Below, piece after piece: positions 16,331-23,606 of a stretch of DNA of 48,136 nucleotides. The DNA lies in NCBI GenBank assembly GCA_012035135.1, contig JAAUPI010000007.1, positions 1-48,136 on the forward strand. Reading direction: 5' to 3'. Both the position numbers and the translations under genes were made by a program. The notes beneath the pieces were generated by a model that did not search any database, was not told the DNA's origin, and saw only the letters and a program-made list of their open reading frames with translations. Source of the stretch: Microcoleus sp. CSU_2_2. Lineage in GTDB: Bacteria; Cyanobacteriota; Cyanobacteriia; Cyanobacteriales; Microcoleaceae. Position 1 is the stretch's first letter, and the number at the start of each line of letters is the position of its first letter.

Positions 16331-16610
16331 GGTATGGTGCGTCGCTATGATACAGCAGATTGCAGATTTATGAGGTACATTCAACAACCCCGTAGGGACA
16401 CGGCACTGCCGTGTCCTTACCTTTTTTGTGTACCTCACATACTTGAAAAAAGCTGTATCTCCCAATAGCAACGAGATTTGTTCGTGGCGACGCACCCTAC
16501 ATTTACTACATTTACGAGATTGGTATGGTGCGTCGCTATGATACAGCAGATTGCAGATTTATGAGGTACATTCAACAACCCCGTAGGGACACGGCACTGC
16601 CGTGTCCTTA
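16271..16610. repeat. Tandem 149-bp direct repeat, period 191 bp
   Basis: 16271-16419 and 16462-16610 match except for three bases. Each ends in the palindrome GGACACGGCA/TGCCGTGTCC (16396-16416 in the first). With copy A these make up most of the 843-base gap 15856-16698, which has no intact gene; open frames inside repeat the same translated text and are artefacts. The palindromes lie downstream of the DUF1822 gene and might stop its transcript, but no T run follows. Confidence 0.8.
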
Positions 16611-16698
16611 TCTCAATTAAGCCTGCATCATCAGATAAATTGGCTTTAGTTCCGTGAGCAAAGAAGGGAAACGATCGCACCAAACAAACTTATTAGTT

Positions 16699-17745
16699 TC
16701 ACAGTTCAAAATCTTCTCTGATACTAACATCGTCCAGACTGACCTCGATACTAAAATATTTCCCCGCTTCACCTTTAAATGATTTAAGTTGAATGTAATT
16801 ATCGTGACTTCTAGAAGTAACTTCCTGAAGGATTTTTCCAGCTTTAGATAGCAAAATTAGTTTGATATTGGGTGGCAAATACTTGTTTCCCATTGTAGGA
16901 TGTAACTGAATAGAAACACCTAACTGAGCCTGTTCTTCTCTAGCGATACTCACCAGCAACGCCAGACTTTGACGGCCCATCTGCATTTGTAAGTCAATTA
17001 ATTTGCCTTTTTTTAGCCCTAAATCGACACTTCTAGTATTTAAAGATAAATTAACTTCACGATCGAGCATTGCGTCAATCGAAAACCAAGTCTCATCAAA
17101 GATACCCTGCAACCATTGAGTTAATTTAGTTCTGCTTTCCTTCAGATATCCTGAGAAATCTGCTTCTACCTTTGCCGCAGCTAAAACTACAGGTAGATTC
17201 ACAGCAACTGGTGCTAAGTAGCGACAGTACAGCAGCAAGTGATGCGGTTCGGCATCAAATAAAGATAGCGGTAGCTGGTAACAACCGTCTTCTAAAGCTG
17301 GCAAATTGAGCAAACTCCAATAATAATTTATTTGCTCGCAATGCAGAAAACCCCTGATAATTACTTGTTCTTCTTCCTCTAATACTTCTAACACTGCATA
17401 AAAATCAGAGGTTTGTGTTCCAGAGGCGAACGCATCTTGAGGTACGCTCACTACTTCGTCTAGACAGTGTTCAACGGCAATTATACAAAGTTTAAATTCA
17501 CCTATTTTCAGATAGCTGACAGTGCCAATTTCAGCTCGATCGACTCTTTGATCTGGAAGGCGATCGCTCAACCACTGCTCGAAACTTTGTACCGCTAGTG
17601 CACTCAGATAAGTTTGCCACTGGCGAGATTCACTTTTTACTTTGTCGCTCATTTGTTTTGCCATTTCAAAATATTCTGGTTCCAGCCAAATAACTTCAGG
17701 CAATAACAACCTCGCATCTGTTAAATTCACCGACGAACTAATCAT
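16699..17745 (-). CDS. DUF1822 family protein
   Basis: A 348-residue protein of the cyanobacteria-restricted DUF1822 family, function unknown. Recognised from the N-terminal block (LTDARLLLPEVIWLEPEYFE) with the QSFEQWL element and from its genetic setting. It appears soluble, with no membrane helix. The stop of the upstream sigma-like gene and this start overlap by one base (TAATG), and AAAGGAGT precedes the ATG, so the two form a tightly coupled operon. The C-terminal half (about 235-340) looks like a small beta-rich domain. No enzyme motif was seen. Confidence 0.75.
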   Translation of the reverse strand: MISSSVNLTDARLLLPEVIWLEPEYFEMAKQMSDKVKSESRQWQTYLSALAVQSFEQWLSDRLPDQRVDRAEIGTVSYLKIGEFKLCIIAVEHCLDEVVSVPQDAFASGTQTSDFYAVLEVLEEEEQVIIRGFLHCEQINYYWSLLNLPALEDGCYQLPLSLFDAEPHHLLLYCRYLAPVAVNLPVVLAAAKVEADFSGYLKESRTKLTQWLQGIFDETWFSIDAMLDREVNLSLNTRSVDLGLKKGKLIDLQMQMGRQSLALLVSIAREEQAQLGVSIQLHPTMGNKYLPPNIKLILLSKAGKILQEVTSRSHDNYIQLKSFKGEAGKYFSIEVSLDDVSIREDFEL

Positions 17746-19295
17746 TATTTTACTCCTTTTTTAGGTGGTGTTATTTTGCTAAAGTAAACCCGAAGTTGCC
17801 GAGCATACAAGCTGTTCATTTGGCGGTTTTTCCCGGCTCTAATTTCTTCGGCAGCTTCTTTGAAAATTTCTACATCAGCAAAAAGTTCAATTTGTTCAGT
17901 CAAGGTTTTGAGATACTCTGGTTCCGGGGGAATTTGAGTCAGACCTTTTTCTTGAGCCTTGGCTATTGTACTATCAAGAATCTTCTCCACAGTGCGAGCG
18001 CGTATATTGTTAATAAGTTCTCCTGGGTTAAATACCCGCCTGGCTTGATCCCAACTGCTCATTTCCAATAAAGGAACTATTTCTTTGAGAGACATTCCCT
18101 GACAGTAATATAATTGTAAACCAGGAATAAATCTTTGAGCAAAAATCGCATAACTTTTGCTTTTTTCTAATTTGGCAAGACAAGCGCTAATCTCTTGCTC
18201 TATTGATTGAATTAAAGCTGACTTTAGCTGCTGGTGCAAAAATTCCAAAATTTCTTGTTGTTCCACATTTAATTCATCTGTGGAAGCATGAGGTAAATCC
18301 GGTCTGAGTACGTCGTTTCCGGTATTGGGGTCGCAGATTTCCAAAGGTTCTCTGGAACTCCAAACATCATACTGCTTTAACTGCACTGCTACCTGTTTTA
18401 GTTCTGCTATCAACTCAACATTGCTCTTGACAGTAACATTCTGTTTTTGCAAGGCAGTTAGCATTTCTTGAAGTTGAGAATTAGAGGGATCTGGGCATTT
18501 TAGCACTCCCGCCGATCGGTGTTCGCGCCTGTCTCGCCGGTATACTGCATGAAATACGTTTATTAATTGGCGATCGCGCTCTGACAAGCTTTCAATCTGT
18601 TTGCGTCTAGCTCGATTCAAAATCGCCCAGTCGCTCAGATGTTGAAACCCAAATTCTGATAGAAAATTTTTAACTTCTTGATTTTGTTTTGTTTGCAAAT
18701 AAGCCCAATTGTCTAAGCTCATGCTCGACTGCGAATCCGCCTTAAATGTCCGCAATACCTCAACAGTAAAAAACTTATAATTAGTTGGTTGAGTTTTGCC
18801 GCGATCGTCCAATACAAGTTGATTTTTTGCTTGGCTATCTAGAACGATTAAAGTTTTACCATCATCGTCTAGAACAAACGGCAGCAAATCCTTGTAAGTG
18901 AATCTTTTTTCACCGCCGAATAAACTGTCAATTTTTTGGCAAGCTTTGAGTATGGGGTAAGAAACATTGCATCTCAAACAAAGTCCAGCAGCAGCACGCT
19001 TGGCTCTACTTATCGCAGAATCTTGAGTTAAAAAATCAGAAAATAAAGTTGATTTGGCGTTCTGGTTTAGATGAGTGGCAAAATTATAAACATTGTTTTG
19101 TGTATAATTATTGAGAATTTGATTCTCAAAAAACTCTTGCGCTTCAGGAATTAAACGATATTCATATCCAACTGTTTCCCTAGCCAAACTAATTCTGCAA
19201 AGTTTCCAAAATTTCCACAGCATTGCAGTTTCCAAAACAGCCAAATTTGACGGCGTGGCAGGATCGGAAATATCTAACGCTACACGATTAACCAT
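17745..19295 (-). CDS. Sigma-like/helix-turn-helix protein coupled to DUF1822
   Basis: A 516-residue protein, not firmly identified. A C-terminal segment (LQLYYCQGMSLKEIVPLLEM, then WDQARRVFNP) has the spacing of a sigma region-4 helix-turn-helix as in RNA polymerase sigma and sigma-like proteins. A basic patch in the middle (YRRDRREHR) and a Cys pair near 109-112 (CLRC) are visible; no membrane helix. AAGGAG lies eight bases before the ATG. It is the first gene of the two-gene unit with DUF1822. Whether it binds core polymerase or DNA is not shown by the sequence; a regulator that lost promoter recognition is an alternative. Confidence 0.6.
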   Translation of the reverse strand: MVNRVALDISDPATPSNLAVLETAMLWKFWKLCRISLARETVGYEYRLIPEAQEFFENQILNNYTQNNVYNFATHLNQNAKSTLFSDFLTQDSAISRAKRAAAGLCLRCNVSYPILKACQKIDSLFGGEKRFTYKDLLPFVLDDDGKTLIVLDSQAKNQLVLDDRGKTQPTNYKFFTVEVLRTFKADSQSSMSLDNWAYLQTKQNQEVKNFLSEFGFQHLSDWAILNRARRKQIESLSERDRQLINVFHAVYRRDRREHRSAGVLKCPDPSNSQLQEMLTALQKQNVTVKSNVELIAELKQVAVQLKQYDVWSSREPLEICDPNTGNDVLRPDLPHASTDELNVEQQEILEFLHQQLKSALIQSIEQEISACLAKLEKSKSYAIFAQRFIPGLQLYYCQGMSLKEIVPLLEMSSWDQARRVFNPGELINNIRARTVEKILDSTIAKAQEKGLTQIPPEPEYLKTLTEQIELFADVEIFKEAAEEIRAGKNRQMNSLYARQLRVYFSKITPPKKGVK

Positions 19296-19600
19296 TTATA
19301 TTCTCCTTTGTGTCGGGAGCATCTCATTTTTGCGAATCTGTGGTGCGGGCCCGATAGCTCTCACTTAGATACAGACCCAAGCGAGCTCTCCGGCTGTCAA
19401 TCTTAGAAAAAACGTTGTTTGCACACATCGGGATGTTCGCTTCAGTCAGCTTAATTCACCTTTTCAACTAGCTTTATCCATGTATAGATGTCAGGCTTTT
19501 GAGCTTATGCAGTTGCCGAGATGCCCGTGAGGGAAATCTGTACGCCATATTTCCCACAATACCCGGCCATTGCTAACAAGTTAAAAAGAAGTAGATTTTG

Positions 19601-19635
19601 TCAACTATCAACTACCAACTGTCAACTGTCAACTG
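19601..19635. repeat. Heptamer tandem repeat overlapping a stop codon
   Basis: Five heptamers (tcaacta, tcaacta, ccaactg, tcaactg, tcaactg) run through the stop codon of the gene ending at 19622, so its last residues are encoded by the repeat. The same heptamer, inverted, occurs at 29129-29148. The rest of the 326-base gap 19296-19621 shows nothing I can name. Confidence 0.75.
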
Positions 19636-20269
19636 CCTTGATATCCTGCCACCAAACCTCGACATAGGGCCAGATTAATGTCTCATCATCTAGTTTTACT
19701 GTCACTTCATAACGGTCAATCTCGGTAAGTTTGCCTGTTTTGCCATTCAACTGCAATTGTTTGGGATCGTCGGTGCGAATTTCTACCCTTTGATTCAACA
19801 GTGGCTGCATCTGGTTTGAAGAACCCTGAAACGGATTTTTGCCTTTTAGCATATAGCCACCAATCAAATACAAGTACATTGATGCTATGAAAAATACCGT
19901 ACACAAACCCACAATTAATAGTGTTTTTTGTGGCGAAATATTAGTATAAATGCTCGTGATTCCTACTATTAAAGTTCCGGCAAACAACAAACTTGATAGT
20001 ATTAGTCCACCTCCCACAAACTCGCCACAAAAAAGTATGATGGCTATCTGAAAACCAAATAATGCAGCCACCCAAATCCACCCAGCTAGCAAGGATGAAG
20101 ATAAGAGCCAATTCATTGCTGTAGTAAGGGCGACCGCCATTGCTATTGCCCACAGCGGTGCTGCATAATCGTACTGTCTGAAGGGAAGAAGCACAAAACA
20201 GAATAAAGCGTAGGCAAAACCTGCAACAGCTAATGCTAATCCACTAATTATTTCATTCCCGTTCAGCAT
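19622..20269 (-). CDS. Multi-pass membrane protein with C-terminal SH3-like tail
   Basis: A 215-residue protein, family not recognised. Five or six hydrophobic helices cover residues 5-145, including EFVGGGLILSSLLFAGTLIV and a last span ending near GGYMLKGKNP. The soluble tail (about 155-215) reads RVEIRTDDPKQLQLNGKTGK, then VTVKLDDE, a small beta-barrel pattern resembling NfeD/SH3-like tails. It starts 23 bases after the PIN gene stop on the same strand, so it is probably co-transcribed. The final residues come from a heptamer repeat that contains the stop codon. No ribosome binding site stands out. Confidence 0.65.
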   Translation of the reverse strand: MLNGNEIISGLALAVAGFAYALFCFVLLPFRQYDYAAPLWAIAMAVALTTAMNWLLSSSLLAGWIWVAALFGFQIAIILFCGEFVGGGLILSSLLFAGTLIVGITSIYTNISPQKTLLIVGLCTVFFIASMYLYLIGGYMLKGKNPFQGSSNQMQPLLNQRVEIRTDDPKQLQLNGKTGKLTEIDRYEVTVKLDDETLIWPYVEVWWQDIKAVDS

Positions 20270-20292
20270 TGTTAAAAGAGTTGATTTGTTGA

Positions 20293-21243
20293 TTACTTAG
20301 GATCGATCGACTTCACAAACTCTCGCACGGGCGACGGGAGGGCGGGAACAAAAGTCTTTCTAAAACCTTTAACATCTAAAACTCGCCACAAAATACCCAT
20401 AGCTACTGTGAAAAAAAATAAAGCTCCCAAAAGATTGACCGCACTAGATACAAAACCGCCACCCCTTTTTTTGGGAGCAGTAATGTGTTTCATGCGATAT
20501 ACAGCCGGCGTCATTTCCCGCGATTCCTCCCGACTGCGAGGAGGCGTTTTCGGGCGCGAACTCGCACTGCGATTCCCGCTAAAACCCGTTTTGCTCGTTT
20601 TACTAAAACTGCTTTCCGGCTTCAACTCAGAACCGCCGCGTGTCCCCGTTAACCTGCTAGCAGAAGTCCCTGTTTTGCTAACAGAAGCATCATCAATTCT
20701 GCCGCGATTCCGCTGAGTGGATTTTCGTTCCCCCAGCATTCGCATCAAACTTTGTAATTGCTGAGTCGCTACCGCCGGACGTTCTCCCTTTCTCGCCCAA
20801 TTTAACAGCATCGCCCCCGTCATCCCGCAGAGATTTGCAGCGCCCACAGAAGCGAGCCGCTTCAGTAGGGGCTGGCTGTTGGACACAAAAACTATGAGTG
20901 CGTCGGGGTGTTCGTTAGCCAAACCGTAAACGCACTGAGCAGTTGCCACGACCAGCATTGCTTGCTTGCTTTGATTTTTAATCGAAGGTTCCAGGGCCCG
21001 GTGGGTCTCCTGAGCGTCAGTGGCAATCCAACCGCTATCGGCAAAAAAGCGCATAAACTCTCTGGCGACTTGCTCTTGAGCTCGTTCCACCGCTTTCCCA
21101 GTCAGATAATCGATTTCGTCGTACACAACTTCTGGGATGTAGCATCTTCCCACCTTGGCATATTCTTGCCACACCTGGGTTCTGCCAGCCATCAAAACAT
21201 CTGCATCAAATGTTACCAATACAGGAGGAAGTTGATTAGCCAT
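20293..21243 (-). CDS. PIN-domain protein with C-terminal membrane anchor
   Basis: A 316-residue protein. Residues 8-150 form a PIN-type nuclease fold: VTFDADVLMAG (Asp13, Asp15), YIPEVVYDEIDYL (Glu38, Asp42, Glu43) and a late strand VFVSNSQPLL. In active PIN enzymes this last motif is usually TND; here it is SNS (120-122), so one metal-binding Asp is missing. A long Ser/Arg/Lys-rich linker (about 170-262) follows, then a single hydrophobic helix near 270-290 (VNLLGALFFFTVAMGILW), placing the PIN domain at the membrane on the cytosolic side. No antitoxin gene is adjacent, so a toxin-antitoxin role is unlikely. Confidence 0.8.
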   Translation of the reverse strand: MANQLPPVLVTFDADVLMAGRTQVWQEYAKVGRCYIPEVVYDEIDYLTGKAVERAQEQVAREFMRFFADSGWIATDAQETHRALEPSIKNQSKQAMLVVATAQCVYGLANEHPDALIVFVSNSQPLLKRLASVGAANLCGMTGAMLLNWARKGERPAVATQQLQSLMRMLGERKSTQRNRGRIDDASVSKTGTSASRLTGTRGGSELKPESSFSKTSKTGFSGNRSASSRPKTPPRSREESREMTPAVYRMKHITAPKKRGGGFVSSAVNLLGALFFFTVAMGILWRVLDVKGFRKTFVPALPSPVREFVKSIDPK

Positions 21244-21353
21244 GACTTTACCCTAGATGCTCAGATAGGTGATTTTTAGTTTATAGATATCAGTTTAAAC
21301 AAATTCAGGCTCGTACAAAAATCAACTTTTAATACTAGAAATAGAAATTAAAG

Positions 21354-21370
21354 CCGTCCTCGAAGGATGG
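21354..21370. other. Hairpin resembling an IS200/IS605-type end
   Basis: CCGTCCT and AGGATGG form a 7-bp stem (one G-T pair) followed by GGCTTGAAACCC, text that resembles the right end of cyanobacterial IS200/IS605 or TnpB elements. No tnpA or tnpB remains nearby. The assignment is from pattern memory. The rest of 21244-21523 has no gene. Confidence 0.35.
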
Positions 21371-21523
21371 GGCTTGAAACCCATTTTTCTAGTCAGCGCG
21401 GTACTCTTGATTGCCAATTGGTAGTTGGGAACACGATCGACCAAAATACTTATGTTCGATCGCTCGATGCCCACATTTGAGTAATCTACCGCAATTTCGC
21501 GTCTATTACCATCAAAGGGAGAA

Positions 21524-23164
21524 TCAATTCCCGATGCCCAAACGGCCGGCCAAGGCAGGCGTTAATGGTAACAGTGTAGCAATCATCAAGAACAAAGCCA
21601 ACAAACCCAAAGCCGCGCGAGCATCGTCAGGCTCAGTCAGCTCGTTGAGCGTCGGCCGCTCCAGATTTCGTTGTAAAATCAGGATTACGATCGCCCAATA
21701 CAGTGCCAAGGGATTAACTAAAGAAGCGATCGCTAGCACTACAAATGTCGCTAAAGTCGCCCGACTTGCAATTTTCCGACCGTAAATTGCTTGCACAATT
21801 CTACCTCCGTCCAACTGTCCAGCGGGCATCAAATTAATTGCCGTTATTACCAAACCCAACCAACCGATAACCGTCAACGGGTGAACGTCCACAAGTGGCT
21901 GCTGTAGGGCCGAACCCAAAACCACTTTTGCCAAAGTTCCCACCAAAACCGAACCTTTGAAAAATTCTGCGGGAATTTGAAACAAACTGCCTTGGTGAGA
22001 AAGCAGCAAACCCGCTACTAGCATTCCTAGGGCAACTAATCCCCCAGCGGCAGGCCCGGCGAAAGCGATGTCAAATAGCACTTTGCGGTTGGGTAGTAAA
22101 GACTCAAAACGATCGATCGCCCCAAAAGAACCTATTTGCCAAGTCGGTATAAAAAATGGCCAACTTAAAGGAATATTATACCGATCAGCTATCACTCGGC
22201 AAGCAATTTCACGACAACCTAAAACCGCCCAAATTCCTGTCGCCATTGGCAGCACTTCTAGATATCTAGCCGGCGAGCTAAAGAAGTCGAAACCTAGCAG
22301 CAATCCACTTGTTTCCAAACTAGTAGCAATTGTTGCTAGTAGCAGCACGGCTGCTAGGATTTTTTGAGATACGGTAGTTGGCTGCGGGTCGTTGGCGCTC
22401 GGCAAGATAATAACTACTGGTTTGTCGTCCTGATTTTCTACTAAGAATAGTCGGTAGCGATCGCCTAACTTTGCTTGTAAACTTGCCGACAAACGCGAGT
22501 GTACTTGTTCTGGCTCTCCCCGCAGATTGCCTTTTAAGATTACCCCATCTTGATAAGGAATCGTTTCTGTTGCAAAGAACGTATCGATGCCAAAGATACC
22601 TTGAATTGCCTTCAGATCTTCAACAGGAACGGGAATTATTTCTAATTGATTAGTTGGAGAAGGAGGTGTTATGATTTTAATTTGTTCTTGAATCGGTGCT
22701 GACGGCGACTCAGGGGTGGAACTCGCCTCGCTGCGGGACTTCGCCTCAGTAGAATCGGTTCGCGATCGCACTCCTGCATCTCGCGCAGTCGATCGTAATT
22801 GTTTGCCCAGATTGATGTATAGTCCCGTTGAAGCCAGCAGCATCAACAATACCGCCACTAGATTTAGGTAAATCCCGGCGGCGAACAAACCAAAGAACAG
22901 CAGCCAAGGACTCATCAGTACAACTGACTGCAACCAAGCCAAAATTCCCAGTTTGCCAAAAGGCTTGGCGCGATAAAATCCCCAACCGAGAATTAAGAGA
23001 GCAACTAATACCAGTGCAATTGTTGCTGTATTTTCCGATGCTATCGTAGTTGGCATTCCTGTTTCTTGGGCTAATACGGGTTTTGGAAGGTCGATCGCAG
23101 TTCGATCGAACAATAGCATGAAATTTCTGGGAATCTGAAATAGAGTTGTTGCAAACATATCCAA
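21524..23164 (-). CDS. EGY-like site-2 protease homologue lacking the zinc-binding histidines
   Basis: Membrane protein of 546 residues in the M50 family, closest in pattern to cyanobacterial/plastid EGY proteins: PFFIPTWQIGSFGAIDRFES, then NRKVLFDIAFAGPAAGG, then NLMPAGQLDGGRIVQA (Asp452). At the place of the HExxH helix it has REIACR (318-323): both His are replaced, by Arg and Cys, though the Glu stays. Without two zinc ligands it is probably not a standard protease and may resemble EGY3-type pseudoproteases. N-terminal region: two hydrophobic helices (about 43-62 and 80-113), then a soluble domain (about 120-270). The loss may be an old family trait, not decay, because the rest is well kept. 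Stands alone on the - strand. Confidence 0.82.
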   Translation of the reverse strand: MDMFATTLFQIPRNFMLLFDRTAIDLPKPVLAQETGMPTTIASENTATIALVLVALLILGWGFYRAKPFGKLGILAWLQSVVLMSPWLLFFGLFAAGIYLNLVAVLLMLLASTGLYINLGKQLRSTARDAGVRSRTDSTEAKSRSEASSTPESPSAPIQEQIKIITPPSPTNQLEIIPVPVEDLKAIQGIFGIDTFFATETIPYQDGVILKGNLRGEPEQVHSRLSASLQAKLGDRYRLFLVENQDDKPVVIILPSANDPQPTTVSQKILAAVLLLATIATSLETSGLLLGFDFFSSPARYLEVLPMATGIWAVLGCREIACRVIADRYNIPLSWPFFIPTWQIGSFGAIDRFESLLPNRKVLFDIAFAGPAAGGLVALGMLVAGLLLSHQGSLFQIPAEFFKGSVLVGTLAKVVLGSALQQPLVDVHPLTVIGWLGLVITAINLMPAGQLDGGRIVQAIYGRKIASRATLATFVVLAIASLVNPLALYWAIVILILQRNLERPTLNELTEPDDARAALGLLALFLMIATLLPLTPALAGRLGIGN

Positions 23165-23287
23165 ACCTTTTGGAAACTAACCCGATCGCTAAGTCTAACC
23201 GCTGGTTGAGAACTCGATCGATTTGCCCGATCGACATATAGTTAAACGAGCGTCAAACGAGCTTTAAAAAAGTCGATCGGCGAGTCA

Positions 23288-23403
23288 GATCGAGTCAGGT
23301 AGCATCGGCATCAGAATTTTCCGAGTGGAGTGCTAGCGTCCGGCTTGCGATCGCTCTTGGGGGCGATCGCACTGTATCCTAACCTATGCAACCTGACTCG
23401 ATC
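23288..23403. repeat. Inverted-repeat element with 13-bp ends
   Basis: GATCGAGTCAGGT (23288-23300) and its exact reverse complement (23391-23403) enclose about 90 bases with two HIP1 octamers. It lies in the 442-base gap 23165-23606, which has no gene I can see. Confidence 0.55.
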
Positions 23404-23606
23404 GTCCATCCGCGTTCACAACCCCTTTGATACTCGGTGGTTGGAACCGCTAGTGAACTTGCCTCTCGTTCGCGCAACGCGAGACTAAGAAATCAGGGGG
23501 ATATTTAAGCCAGACTTACTATCTTATCATTTTTCGAGCCAAGACATCCCAAAAATTTGCTTTTCTGAAGTTGGGAGCCGATCCTCATAGTTTGATAGTT
23601 GATATT

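Noticed and set aside
16259-16683. Two open frames with nearly the same protein text
   Set aside because: They are translations of the tandem repeat, not paralogous genes.
20293-21243. PIN toxin of a toxin-antitoxin pair
   Set aside because: The protein is 316 residues with a membrane anchor, and no small antitoxin gene lies beside it.
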